A model generated the notes under the pieces. The model was not told the DNA's origin. It saw only the letters and a program-made list of their open reading frames with translations, and searched no databases. Positions 22,269 to 32,704 of a stretch of 64,000 nucleotides of DNA are shown one piece after another. Every line of letters starts with the position of its first letter. Position 1 is the stretch's first letter. The DNA is from Pomphorhynchus laevis (Eukaryota; Acanthocephala; Palaeacanthocephala; Echinorhynchida; Pomphorhynchidae), in the NCBI GenBank assembly GCA_012934845.2, contig WNNJ02003776.1:780616-844615 (forward strand), given 5' to 3'. A program made the position numbers and the translations under genes.

Positions 22269-23158
22269 ACTGAGAGTAGATCGCCGGAGATCGGTGTGAG
22301 AATTACGCTTCCAATTATGCTCCGAAGGGCTTCACCTATGGCCATCAGTCTGACTCCAAGCCTCTTATCTAACGGAATAAGACGGCATGCTGTGTATGCT
22401 CTCAATCTGCGAGAGTCGAATTATTCAGTGGCGATTTTGATTGTGAAGTCGCATATTGATTTGTTTAATTCCTCAGATGCCTTCCCGTGTGCTGTTAAGA
22501 ACTTGTGCCAGGCCTTCATGTCAACTGAAGGACCTGCCGATCCGTTCATTTGTCTCGGTGATGCTGTTATATCTTGGGGTTGGAGGGAATATAATCTTAC
22601 GTCATGATGTTCCTTGGCGCCATGTATGGTACTCTTCAATACCTATGCAGGATCTGCTAGTGCAGCGCTTGGGTGCAGTTCATGGAGAATATTTCTTACG
22701 GATCTCTCTTTGAGCATCGAGTCAATCGAAAGAATACCGCCGGGCGGTCCGACTAGATATCTTGATGCTGTTGCGATTTACTTATTTTTCACGAAACTTA
22801 TGATTCTTTTGATGACAGCAATTTTCTATTGGTTTTTAATAGTATCTAGCGAGGCCAATTTCATTGCCCGAATGTATCATGATTCATTCATCAGCTCTTC
22901 ACGTCGATTCATCTTCAACAGTTTGATTCTCCTCTACAATGATTTTCTAACGAGGCTTATTTTTCTAGTTGCAATTCTCTGTAGGATAAGTTGACACATG
23001 ACTGTCACCTGTTGCAAGCGATCGTAGTCTGGCTTGTCGCTGTTAAAGTCTTTAAAGCATGCCGCTATCATATCTAGGAATTCTTCGCTAGCGTTGCAGC
23101 CGGGCAAGTCAAATGAATTCGGTATCCAGTGTATACTTCCTCAAATGCTTCTTGGTGA

Positions 23159-23476
23159 TTAAAAGGCCTTTTGGTTAGTGTCAGGGTTCTGAGCCATTGA
23201 ATCATTTTGTGGGGTCTCGTTGTGACCGTGGTCCTGCGCCACGAGTGTAGCTTGATTAGTAGGGCCATTTTTGAATTGGCTGGCTGAGCAGTTGGTACAT
23301 GGCCGGCCTGCTTCGACGCAGCGGCATTGGTCCCTTAAGAAATGATGCCTGTTTTTGCACCCATCTGATCTGCAGTTGACGCATTTTCTGCCAGCCTTAA
23401 CACATTTGCACCCTTTGTAAAACAGCGGTAGGTCCATTGCAGGTGCAGCAGATGTTATGATTGGATGGCTTCCCAC
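23159..23476 (-). CDS. CXC-type cysteine domain of element C
   Basis: 105 codons. Two repeats of the pattern Cys-x-Cys-x5-Gly-x-x-Cys-x2-Cys (GCKCVKAGRKCVNC, QCRCVEAGRPCTNC). The spacing resembles CXC/Tesmin-type or MSL2-type DNA-binding domains; that likeness is a visual inference. It probably binds target DNA or element RNA. Elements I and J carry a version of it at their N-terminus. Confidence 0.65.
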   Translation of the reverse strand: MGSHPIITSAAPAMDLPLFYKGCKCVKAGRKCVNCRSDGCKNRHHFLRDQCRCVEAGRPCTNCSASQFKNGPTNQATLVAQDHGHNETPQNDSMAQNPDTNQKAF

Positions 23477-23639
23477 GAACCATTCTGATCGAGATTGGGT
23501 TCGCAGGCGATCGCGTATTTAAGTGTGGTTATCAGATATAATCTTGTTGCGATACTTTTTCCTTAAAGTTGGGCGATTATGTTTATTAGATCTTGTATGT
23601 ATATTATTCATCTTGTATGTATATCATATTTTTAATTGA

Positions 23640-24665
23640 GACTTATTTTTTAAAGAATGTACAAAAATCGTTACCCTCAAATGGGCCGTAATGTATAATA
23701 TCATGGTAAATATTACATGAAAAACTGATTAAGTTAGTCAGTTTTTTTCTTAAGTTGAAAAAGTCGCCCTTCCACAGGTCGACCGTGCCGCGCGCATGCA
23801 AGCAGATGATGCACGCACAAGTTCAAAGGACAACGTCCTCTTTATCTTCGTAACATTGTCTGAGTAAGTTGAAATGTTTCTCTGTGACATCGCCGTAGCA
23901 ATCGTCTTGATAAGTCTTCCAGCATCATCGCCAAAACCTCCCACTGTCGAAAATACTAACGGAATGAATGATCTACTTTCGATTCTGCGTACACGTTCTT
24001 CGTATTTGGCTACGTTCCTTTATTTGTTATATTAAAACGAGGAAGATGTGCTGCGGTTGACATAAGATTGAGCAACTGTAGAGAAGATAGTGACATCAAA
24101 AAATGTCCGCTCAAATCTTGATCCTCCCAACCCCATACATGAAATGTCCAATCGTGCATTCAAATCGAAAGTCCTAGTTGATTCCATCGAAAATCCGGTC
24201 GGCACTGGAGATAATGTTGGTTTAATTTCCAAACAAGGAAATACTTCCGAAATGATGCTTACCATTAAATTACGAATCGAACCGTGCCTGATCGTAGGAA
24301 GCCCGCCTTTCTTGCCGCTCATAGCGTGTGGCAAATCTAAACTTGGACCGCACTTGCACAAGTTCTTGACTAAATCTATTGGAGTCCATCCATATCGGGT
24401 ACAAATACCATCATTAAACTCACGAGGAGACAATCGGAAATTATCGATTGATACGGTAACGCACTTAGCCAGGAAGAAACGCCGTCCCGACAAATATGCG
24501 CAAGACGGTTGGCAATAATAGGATCAGTTAATAGGGGTGATTGCTGTAGTCTATTACGAAATGAGGTGATTCTATTAGATGTAAGACGGCATAGTTCAAT
24601 TCCTTGAATGTTGCCAAGCTTATTTTCTCCCATTCCGGTTTCGTAGGCTTCGCACATCGTCGAAA
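23640..24665 (-). mobile_element. RLE-type element K, copy 1, 5'-truncated
   Basis: C-terminal part only: pre-finger region (24657-24376), LCKCGPSLDLPHAMSGKKGG finger (one Cys lost), IRHGSIRNLM, ARLDISCMG...ERTFFDVTIF RLE core (24493-24032), GGFGDDAGRLIKT and RASSACMRAARST (23944-23750). The 3' UTR has a conserved hairpin AAAACTGA...TCAGTTTT (about 23718-23747), shared with copy 2. Confidence 0.8.
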
Positions 24666-24784
24666 TATATTATTTATATAATATAATTGTTTATATATTA
24701 TATGATTATGTATATTATTTATACATAATATATTATTTATACATAATCATATTTATACATAAGCGTATGTATATATTTTTTTAA

Positions 24785-25075
24785 CAATGAGACTTATTTA
24801 CTGAAGAATGTACAAACTTCGTTACCCTCAAATGGGCCATAATGTTCGATAGCATTGTAAATGTTAAATGAAAATCTGATTAAGTTGGTCAGTTTTTTTT
24901 TTCTTTTTTTCTCTCTCAAGTTAAAAAAGTTGGCCTTCTATGGATCGACTGTAAAGAAGAATGGATGACCCTGAATCGAACGACATCTATTTGATCCACA
25001 TGAGGGAGCATGATGGTTGAATACCGTAACGTCCATAAACGTTCGCTCGTATCTGGCACCTGATAGTCTGTATCT
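24785..25075 (-). mobile_element. RLE-type element K, copy 2, short 3' end
   Basis: The 3' UTR is almost the same as that of copy 1 (GTTACCCTCAAATGGGCC, then the CTGATTAAGTTGGTCAG hairpin). Upstream the minus strand reads GARYERTFMDVTVFNHHAP. Copies 1 and 2 stand in tandem, separated by AT-rich palindromic DNA (24660-24785). Confidence 0.75.
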
Positions 25076-25184
25076 GTATGTATATTATTTATAATAATAA
25101 ATAATTGTTATTTATTACAAAATTTTGACTTGCGTAAACTGAAGTAATATTTAGTTGGCTTAGTCTATCACAGTAGGCAATGTT

Positions 25185-25690
25185 TCAAAGACCAGAACAC
25201 TTACATGTCATCGTGTAAGTCTTCCATATCTTTTATATGACATTCCATATTTTGAGATCATCCGCGAATGCTAATTTTTTACATTTTAGAGAGCGTAGCA
25301 AACTATTCAGAAATATCACGAATAATAATGAACCCAATACCGATCCCTGAGGAACACCCATTAATAAATTTGACGGTCTAGATCGACAATTTCCAACTCG
25401 AACTCAGAAAGAACGATCAGATAGGAAAGCGTGAATCCATCGAATAATAGGAATTCCAATTCCGTAATCTGTAAGAGCCTCAATCAACATATTGCGGGGA
25501 ACCCTATCAAAGGCCCGACTGAAATCGAAATACACGACACTAACAGCATTACCCTGTTCAACTGCATCAACCCATGCTTCGCGTGCACATAAAAGATTAG
25601 ACATGCAAGAACGTCCAGGACGAAAAATATGTTGCGAATTATCTAACAATTTCAATGATTCAAGATATGATAGTAACTACCGATGCAATA
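25185..25690 (-). mobile_element. CR1/jockey-like LINE RT fragment
   Basis: The minus strand carries IFRPGRSCMSNLLCAREAW, YFDFSRAFDRVPRNML (motif A), then GVPQGSVLGSLLF and KLAFADDLKIWN (motif C) in the stretch down to about 25185. It begins and ends inside RT; a relic. Confidence 0.8.
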
Positions 25691-25959
25691 TGCGCTTTAA
25701 AAATAAGAATTTAGTAAAGTAAAAAAGACATTGATTAACAATAAACGTTGAATTTATGAAAAGTAAATCTTCACGCCCATATGCGCTCTTCTGTAAACCC
25801 GTCAACGGGAAGCATTTGTCTTTTGACTCGTAATTATTTTTCTTTCTGGATTTGTGATAGTTAAAACAATGATAAAAATAAATAAAACCACATTTAAACA
25901 ATAAAATTCTATTTCATTTTTTATACAACAAACAATTTACGAAAGATTTTAAATTAAAC

Positions 25960-26075
25960 ACAAATCAAATCAGCTAACTGAATCTACGTATTTAATATAA
26001 TTATAAACTAAACAAAACATAATAATTCTAAATCATAATATTTCTAAAAAATTTTGGGATCTATTATACATACAT
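25960..26075 (-). mobile_element. Naiad 3'-terminal fragment
   Basis: Matches the conserved Naiad 3' end (AATCAGCTAACTGA.TCTACG and an AT-rich stretch with TAAACAAAACATAAT). No coding part. Confidence 0.75.
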
Positions 26076-26189
26076 ACAAAGTTTCTCTTGGTGGCCTATG
26101 TTCTTCCTGATAGCCTAAGTGAAAAAATAGCCTATTCAAAAATTTTAAGAGCACAAAAATTTTAAGAGCTTAAACACACACAAATAAAG

Positions 26190-27277
26190 TTGAGATCTAA
26201 AGTAAATACAATACGAAAAGTTACAAACATCTTACAACGACAACCATCGTTTATAGGAGGACGTAAGAAAACAACTAAGACCAACACCAACTATGGACAA
26301 CTGCAAGTACAGTGTTCGATACACGACTGCAGCGTCAGGACAACAATCGCCTGCGACAAGAATAAGGCTAAAGAAGACTTCGTATGTGGTTTTTGTGCCA
26401 ACAAACTAATCTGCAACCTTTCCAATAAGCACATATCAACATCCAACACGTCAACTCAAACTACCCCGTCGTTTCTAATGTCCTTTCTCCACCCACCGAC
26501 CCTGCCACCATATACACTTCCCATTCCATGTCATCTTCACTCCCCGACACCCCACGTCCCGTCCTTCCCGTCTCGTTTCTCAATAACTTGCATCCATCAA
26601 TCAAAATCACCTCAACCAACCTCCACTATCCTTCCACTCATAACCTTTCCTCACATCGCTTGCCACCCTCTTTATTATCATTATCCTCTATGTCTCCCGT
26701 CGTCAAACCAAATCCCTCCAAATCATCAACTGCCAGCTCTTCTATCGTGATCTCACCTACTCACGTCAGTCGTCCTCCTTTACGGAAGCGCTTTGCTTCT
26801 CGCGATCGTTGCGTCATTGTCACTAATATCACGCCTTCTAACTCCTTATCTCCACAAGCACGTCTGGACCACGATGTTTCCGCCTTCAGATCCATCCTCT
26901 CGTCTATTGTTCCTGCGGATAAACCATCCTTTTTCAAGGAAATTTCTCCTGTCGCATTCATCCGTCTAAACAAATCTTCTCAATCTAATCCTTCCCAGCC
27001 CCCTCTCCTAAAAATTGTTTTCAAGCATCGCTCTCACGCGTCTTCTGTCCTCTCTCAACGATTCAAACTCATGTCATCTTCAACCACTCGAATTTTCCCC
27101 GATCGCGCCCCTTCTGAAATCGCTCAAATCTCTTCAGCCCGCATCGAAAAACGCCGTCGCGAGGAAAACGGCGAAACATCACTCTCCATCCGAAACATAG
27201 ACGGAAATTTTCAAGTTGTCCACACCCGTCCAAAAATTCGATGGCGCTCCATCTCTCCTATGTGTCTTCTCCACTAG
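26190..27277 (+). CDS. ORF1 of LINE H: zinc finger plus RRM-like domain, in two frames
   Basis: The first frame (26190-26750) has LQVQCSIHDCSVRTTIACDK...FVCGFC, the same finger as in LINE A ORF1. The second frame (26528-27277, 249 aa) is Ser/Pro rich, then CVIVTNITPSNSL...RLDHDVSAFRSILSSIVPAD...PPLLKIVFKHRSHASSVL, which parallels YLIIANIRESSA...RVQHDVKAVQSFFSEL...PRLLKVILATPDM from LINE A. It looks like an RNA-binding ORF1p. One frameshift between the halves. Its end overlaps the ORF2 start by 37 nt. Confidence 0.65.
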
Positions 27278-28674
27278 ACTCTTTCGCCACAGCACACGGT
27301 TTCCGCCTCGGTCTCCTCAACACTAGATCTATTCTCAATAAATCCGATCTTATCCTCAACCTATTCACCAAGCAATCCATCGATCTCTTCTGCCTCACCG
27401 AATCCTGGCACTCAGATTCCGACGACCTTTCCATTCGCCGTCTGCTCTCTGCCGGTTGCTCCCTAGTCGAATCCGCCCGCCCCCTCAGCTCATGCCCTTC
27501 TAAATTCTCTAATCATGGCGGCATCGTCGCATTCGCGCGTCACCCCGCGTCTCTTCGCAAAATCAATCCCCCTTTCAGTCCTTGCTCTTTTGAATTGCTC
27601 ACTTGTCGTTATTCTAACCCGATCACTCTAGATCTCGCCATTGTATACCGTCCTGGTTCATCAGCTCCTACAGCCTTATTTTTTACCGAACTCGCTGACC
27701 TCCTTTCTCATTGTTCTTTGTCCTCAATCCCTTCACTCGTTCTAGGCGACTTCAATATCCGCCTAGACCGCCCCTCTTCCACAGATTCCATCCGGTTCAT
27801 CAACATTCTATCCAACTACAATTACAAACTAATCTCCACTGCCCCCACACATATACTTGGTGGGGCACTCGACATCATCGCTGTCCCCGATCATTTTGCT
27901 GCCTACACCTCACTGTCCATCTCTGATCCTGGTCTATCCGATCACTTTCTTATCACCCTTGATCTCACTCGCAACCACACCCCTCCTCACACACCTACAA
28001 TCCTACGTCGCCCTTGGAGAAATCTTGACCTCTCCCTTCTCCGCTCTGCCCTACTCAAATCGTCTCTATCATTACCCACAATAACATATTCATCTCCTCA
28101 CGATCTCGCCTTTCTTTTCGACTCTGAACTCACATCCACTCTCGATATTCTCTTGCCCTTCAAGTCTCACCCACACCGTCGCTTGCACCGTGCCCCATGG
28201 TTTGACATCCAATGCCTACTCTCAAAGCGTCGACTCCGCCATGCTTTTCGAGTCTATCACCGCTCTCTCAGACGTGATTTCCGCTCGATCACTCCGTCTT
28301 TCCGTGATTCCTATCTTGCTCTTCGCCGGTCTCATCTCAACCTACTACGTACCAAATGCAACTCCTTCTGGCAGCATAAAATCATCACTTCATTCAACTC
28401 TAAGACTCTCTGGCATACTTTTAACTCAATCCTTGCTCGCTCCTCTTCGCCATGCAACATCGATGCCAATGATTATTCGTCATTTCTCCAGACTAAAGTA
28501 TCCACGTTGCTCTCTCACACCCCGGTCTCCATCCTATCCCACTCTGCCCAGTCTAGCCTCATCCTTCCGGAACTCTTTCATCTTCTCCCGATCTCACCTA
28601 CAGAAGTATTATCTGCCTCATGTCCTTGCCCAACAAAACCTCAACTGCCGATCCCCTGCCTACTCACATATTAA
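27241..28674 (+). CDS. ORF2 N-terminus of LINE H: APE endonuclease
   Basis: 477 codons. LGLLNTRSILNKSDLI, LFCLTESWHSD (catalytic Glu), IVAFAR, AIVYRPG, LVLGDFNIRLD and LSDHFLITLDL (Ser-Asp-His) appear in order, so the nuclease is complete with its key residues. A linker to RT follows, with a frameshift near 28660. The ATG at 27241 lies just before ORF1's stop, an overlap suggesting coupled translation. Confidence 0.85.
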   Translation: MALHLSYVSSPLDSFATAHGFRLGLLNTRSILNKSDLILNLFTKQSIDLFCLTESWHSDSDDLSIRRLLSAGCSLVESARPLSSCPSKFSNHGGIVAFARHPASLRKINPPFSPCSFELLTCRYSNPITLDLAIVYRPGSSAPTALFFTELADLLSHCSLSSIPSLVLGDFNIRLDRPSSTDSIRFINILSNYNYKLISTAPTHILGGALDIIAVPDHFAAYTSLSISDPGLSDHFLITLDLTRNHTPPHTPTILRRPWRNLDLSLLRSALLKSSLSLPTITYSSPHDLAFLFDSELTSTLDILLPFKSHPHRRLHRAPWFDIQCLLSKRRLRHAFRVYHRSLRRDFRSITPSFRDSYLALRRSHLNLLRTKCNSFWQHKIITSFNSKTLWHTFNSILARSSSPCNIDANDYSSFLQTKVSTLLSHTPVSILSHSAQSSLILPELFHLLPISPTEVLSASCPCPTKPQLPIPCLLTY

Positions 28675-30130
28675 AATCTATATGCTCATCGATATCCCCA
28701 TTTCTCACAACCTTGTTTAACTCGTCCATCCGCAGTCGTATCTTCCCTTCACACTGGAAATCCGCAATCGTTCGTCCCCTCCTTAAGAAACAATCGCTCG
28801 ACCCCTCCCTTCCTTCTAGCTATCGCCCCATTTCACTACTCCCTACTCTTTCTAAGCTCTTAGAACGCCTCATCTTAATACAGATCAACGCTTATCTCTC
28901 CTCATCCAATCTGTACCCTTCTTTCCAATCCGCTTTCCGCTCTAATCACTCGACAGAAATCGCATGCATAAAAGTGCACAACGACTTACTCATTTCTTGA
29001 GACAAAGCTCTATATAGTGTTCTCATCTCCCTCGGTCCTCCTCCGCATTCGACATTGTCGACCACTCCGTCCTACTTTCTCGCCTTCGTTATGATTACGG
29101 CTTTTCTTGCTCCGTAGCATAGTTTGCCTCGTATCTAGCCGACCGTTCCTTTCGCGTCTGTTCTAATTCATCATCATCCCCTCCCATCCCTATTTTTTGC
29201 GGGGTCCCACAAGGTTCAGTCCTAGGTCCCCTGCTTTTCTCTCTTCTGCTTGGCGATCTCTCTCCGTTTATCAAACCTTACTCCTTTAACGTCATGCAAT
29301 ACGCCGATGACATTCTAATCTATGCTCATGCACCCGCACATCGCATACACGATATCGGCATTTCTGCCTCCAACTGTTTTTCTTCTATCTACAAACGTCT
29401 CTCCAATCTCCATCTCGTTCTAAACCCCGAAAAGTCCAAAATAATGTGGATCCTCCCCCGTAAACCAAACATATCTCCTCCCACTGTATATTTTGCCTCA
29501 TCGATCATCCCCATAGTCCACAATCTCACTTTCTTAGGCTTCCATTTCGATGATCACCTTTCCCTTAAACCCTTCGTCCGTGACAAGGTCCGCTCATCTA
29601 ACTTAATTATCCGTGACATCCGACGTATCCGCCCCTTATCGACTTCCATTCTCGTATGTATCTTCTTTCATCGCTTATTTTCCCTAAAATCGATTACTGC
29701 CTTAGCCTTTTCGCCAATTCTCCAAAATCCATCATCCTACCCCTACAACGAATAATCAACACCGCCTGTTCGAGTGCTCTTTCGTCTCCGTCGCTTCGAC
29801 CACACATCCACATATTTTGCCCAACTCTCCTGGCCCACCATCCACATCCGCATCAAACTCCGCCTTCTCGTTACTTTTCGTCTCATCGCTGTCGGCTCCC
29901 CATCGTTCATCAACCTTCCTTTCTTAGACGATACTCGCCCCACCTCGCTATCGCTTCGTTCCTGTCATACCATCTTACTCCACGTTCCTAATTACTCCAA
30001 CAACTACGGTCTTTGATCCTTCCTCGTCGCCGCCTCACTCGCCTGGAATCAACTCCCTCTCGACGTCCGCCGCGCCCCCTCCTTTATCACATTCAAACAC
30101 CTCCTCCGTTCACACCTTCTCGACACCTGA
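28620..30130 (+). pseudogene. RT and C-terminus of LINE H, broken
   Basis: IVRPLLKKQSLDPSLPSSYR and FQSAFRSNHSTEIACIKVH (28620-29000), then a TGA, motif B IFCGVPQGSVLGP (about 29200), catalytic MQYADDILIY (29294) and NLTFLGFHFDDHL. The C-terminal RRFDHTSTYFAQLSWP and PSFINLPFLDDTR blocks match the tails at 1-511 and 62715-63215. Confidence 0.75.
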
Positions 30131-30182
30131 TTCACAGTCTTGTTTTGTTGTGGTCATGTAAGCGTGCGCTGGCACGCATTTG

Positions 30183-30228
30183 CCACGTTAAAATAAATCC
30201 TTTTTTAAAAGGATTTATTTTAACGTGG
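30183..30228. repeat. Perfect 22-bp-arm hairpin at the LINE H / PLE junction
   Basis: CCACGTTAAAATAAATCC (30183-30200), extended by TTTT, is followed within two bases by its exact complement (to 30228). The right arm is an inverted copy of LINE H's own 3' end. Confidence 0.9.
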
Positions 30229-30885
30229 TTCGTTTCGGAATTTCCGTTTTTTAAAGTTGCAAAACGATTTGAGTTTTTTGTACTAGTTTTTCTATTTTCA
30301 TTATATTGTTGTATCGATCACTCATTATAAACTTGCGAAATAAAGTTTGAATCGTTTTTATTGGAGCTTTCGACCAAACGGTCTTTCTCAGCAGATAAAA
30401 AAAATCAAACAGAATTAAAATGACAGTACAGAGGTACAAGTTTTATACTAGGAATACCACGGAAAAAGTCCATTCGTTTACGTGATACCGTCCACAATTT
30501 CATGCGATACTGGTAATCGTAGTGACCAGTTAGACTTATTTCCGGCCATCGGATTCGCTTCGGAATTTCCGTTTTTTAAAGTTGCAAAACGATTTGAGTT
30601 TTTTGTACTATTTTTTCTATTTTCATTATATTGTTGTATCGATCACTCATTATAGACTTGCGAAATAAAATTTGAATCGTTTTTATTCGAGCTTTCGACC
30701 AAACGGTCCTTGTCAACAGATAAAAAAAATCAAACAGAATTAAAATGACAGTACAGAGATACAAGTTTTATACTAGGAATACCACGGAAGAAGTCCATTC
30801 GTTTACGTGATACCGTCCACAATTTCATGCGATACTGGTAATCGTAGTGAACAGTTAGACTAATTTCCGGCCATCGGATTCGCTT
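30229..30885 (-). repeat. PLE-2 pseudo-LTR, two 325-bp tandem units (left)
   Basis: Units start at TCGGAATT, 30235, 30560 and 30885 (period 325). Each contains GACCGTTTGGTCGAAAGC on the minus strand, a hammerhead-like stem II plus GAAA. Confidence 0.9.
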
Positions 30886-31336
30886 CGGAATTTATTAAGA
30901 CTGATTCTTTTATAAGACGACGTTGCAAGTTGTTTTCAACACAGATAATCTTAGCTTTTCCCAAGTCAATCCCATGATCGGTCGATAGGACGTGGTTGAC
31001 AATGGCAGACGAGGAGTCACCCCGTTTTAGCGCATATCTATGCTGATAAATGCGCTTGGAGAATGTTTGTCGGGTTTGTCCTACATAACCCGCGTCACAA
31101 TCTTGGCAAGGAATGCGGTATACGCCACTTACAGGGGACAATTTTGGTTTCTTTTTGAACATCCCAGATAAAGTGCAACATCTTTTGTGGTAAATTCGAA
31201 TATTCGTCAATCCTGAGCGCTTTAGATCGTTTTGTAGTGATCTGCTGCACGAGTTGTTGATAAAGGTAGTGCCAATATACGAGGTCAGACTTGGGACTGT
31301 GTTTGTTCTAACCTCATCAGGGTTAGATAAGTTCAT
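30860..31336 (-). CDS. GIY-YIG endonuclease of PLE-2 (left copy)
   Basis: 158 codons, identical in sequence to the right copy. GVYRIPCQDCDAGYVGQTRQ is the GIY-YIG core with the Cys pair usual in PLEs; FSKRIYQHRYALKRGDSSSA and HVLSTDHGIDL follow, with the conserved Arg and His. The nuclease nicks target DNA for integration. Upstream RT sequence is in other frames. Confidence 0.85.
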   Translation of the reverse strand: MNLSNPDEVRTNTVPSLTSYIGTTFINNSCSRSLQNDLKRSGLTNIRIYHKRCCTLSGMFKKKPKLSPVSGVYRIPCQDCDAGYVGQTRQTFSKRIYQHRYALKRGDSSSAIVNHVLSTDHGIDLGKAKIICVENNLQRRLIKESVLINSEANPMAGN

Positions 31337-31762
31337 GCGACGACGTAGGAGTTTTTTTTGACTGTTTTTCAGCCATAATGATTGCCCATTTTGGGTATCC
31401 TCTTTGTGTTAGTTTTTTCTTTATGGTCATTTGTTCGTAAAAAGCGGTTCGTTTAGATGAGCAAATAAGAGCCGGTCGTGTCAACAAAGAAATCGCAGTA
31501 GATATTTTGTAGCGATCTGACATATGTGTGTGCCAAGGTGGCGGGAACCAAGAAATACCTCGTTTTCTGAACACTGATGTAATGACGCTGCTTGCATGTC
31601 GCTTGATCAAGACGTCCAAGAATGAAATAGATCTGGTATTGCTCTCGAAACATACATCCTATTGGATTGCAGAGTCTTTCCCATTGAGCGAGCTTTCTAA
31701 TTCATTCAGTGAGGGTTTCTCACTCAGCACCATAAAGACATCGTCGACATATCTCCACCAGT

Positions 31763-32644
31763 ATGTTAGGGACGGTATATAAGTGCAGCTTTATGTATCT
31801 TCTCCCTAAGATACACAAGCCTGTTCTTCAAATGAGGCCTATTATCGCTAGCTACCGTTCACTCTGTCATAATCTGGCCAAAATGATCAACAGTCTTATA
31901 GTGTCTAACATGCCACGGACATCAACTTTCATAAAGGATGGACCTCACTTTGCATGTTCCTTAAGCCAGGTGTACAGATCTTCGTACTTCTTTGCAACTG
32001 CCGATGTGAAGTCCCTATTCACGAACGTTCCGCTGGAGCCTTCCATTCAAATTGCAAGTAAACTCCTCACTGAGCATTGCACAACACTAAAACTTCCAAT
32101 ATCCCAATGGTCGAGTCTCATACAATGGTGCACCTCCAAAAATTCATTCTTGTTCAATGGAAATATTTATGATCAGATCGATGGTGTAGCCATGGGCTCT
32201 CCGTTAGGACCGATATTCGCAAACATCTATATGAGTTCCTGGGAGGCGAATGTTTACTCTTTTATACCGTCCATAAAATACTGGTGGAGATATGTCGACG
32301 ATGTCTTTATGGTGCTGAGTGAGAAACCCTCACTGAATGAATTAGAAAGCTCGCTCAATGGGAAAGACTCTACAATCCAATGGGATGTATGTTTCGAGAG
32401 CAGTACCAGCTCTATTTCCTTCTTGGACGTCTTGGTCAAGCGACACGATAGCAGCGTCATTACATCAGTGTTCAGAAAACCAGGTATTTCTTGGTGCCCG
32501 CCACCTTGGCACACACATATGTCAGATCGCTACAAAATATCTACTGCGATTTCTTTGTTGACACGACCGGCTCTTATTTGCTCATCTAAACGAACCGCTT
32601 TTTACGAACAAATGACCATAAAGAAAAAACTAACACAAAGATGA
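31763..32644 (+). CDS. PLE-2 reverse transcriptase (right copy)
   Basis: 293 codons covering RT from YLLPKIHKP through FATADVKSLFTNVPL, the motif B GVAMGSPLGPIF and catalytic YVDDVFMV, to the HTHMSDRYKIST region. PLE RTs are related to telomerase RT. The N-terminal part of the usual ORF is missing, and the first residues come from the junction with the inverted copy. Confidence 0.85.
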   Translation: MLGTVYKCSFMYLLPKIHKPVLQMRPIIASYRSLCHNLAKMINSLIVSNMPRTSTFIKDGPHFACSLSQVYRSSYFFATADVKSLFTNVPLEPSIQIASKLLTEHCTTLKLPISQWSSLIQWCTSKNSFLFNGNIYDQIDGVAMGSPLGPIFANIYMSSWEANVYSFIPSIKYWWRYVDDVFMVLSEKPSLNELESSLNGKDSTIQWDVCFESSTSSISFLDVLVKRHDSSVITSVFRKPGISWCPPPWHTHMSDRYKISTAISLLTRPALICSSKRTAFYEQMTIKKKLTQR

Positions 32645-32704
32645 TACCCAAAATGGGCAATCATTACGGCTGAAAAACGGTAAAAAAAACTTTTACGTCG
32701 TCGC

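Larger units (their letters stand above)
20380..23555 (-). mobile_element. RLE-type non-LTR element C, long but decayed
   Basis: Order on the minus strand: two cysteine clusters (23476-23159; KGCKCVKAGRKCVNCRSDGC and QCRCVEAGRPCTNC), linker with QMNGSAGPS (22639-22421), RT (22268-21774; LLIDARNAFNNINR, FTQGDPLSMAAFAL, KWYADDCACVG), thumb (21773-21396), pre-finger region (21370-21071), CNCGQ...HALSC finger and FIRHNAV (about 21050-20960), then RLE remnant and C-terminus (20815-20465). The finger and RLE regions carry stops. The 5' leader (to about 23555) matches the small copy at 35884-36176. Confidence 0.85.
26190..30205 (+). mobile_element. CR1/L2-like LINE H, near full length, C/T-rich
   Basis: ORF1 (zinc finger, then RRM-like), an APE endonuclease frame overlapping ORF1's end, RT and a C-terminal SFINLPFLDDTR block. 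The coding strand is markedly C- and T-rich and poor in G, unlike the AT-rich neighbours. RT is in several frames (28620-29000, 29000-29290, 29294-29755 and on). The tail ends GCCACGTTAAAATAAATCC and then folds back on itself. The 5' edge overlaps the 19-nt motif in antisense (26194-26213). Tails of the same family lie at 1-511 and 62715-63215. Confidence 0.9.

Noticed and set aside
24660-24785. Origin or centromere-like AT palindromes
   Set aside because: They are simple TATAATTTATACATA repeats between two K copies; better explained by slippage.
26528-30020. Many long plus-strand frames in LINE H as independent genes
   Set aside because: The G-poor, C/T-rich strand has few stops in any frame; only the endonuclease, RT and ORF1 frames show family motifs.
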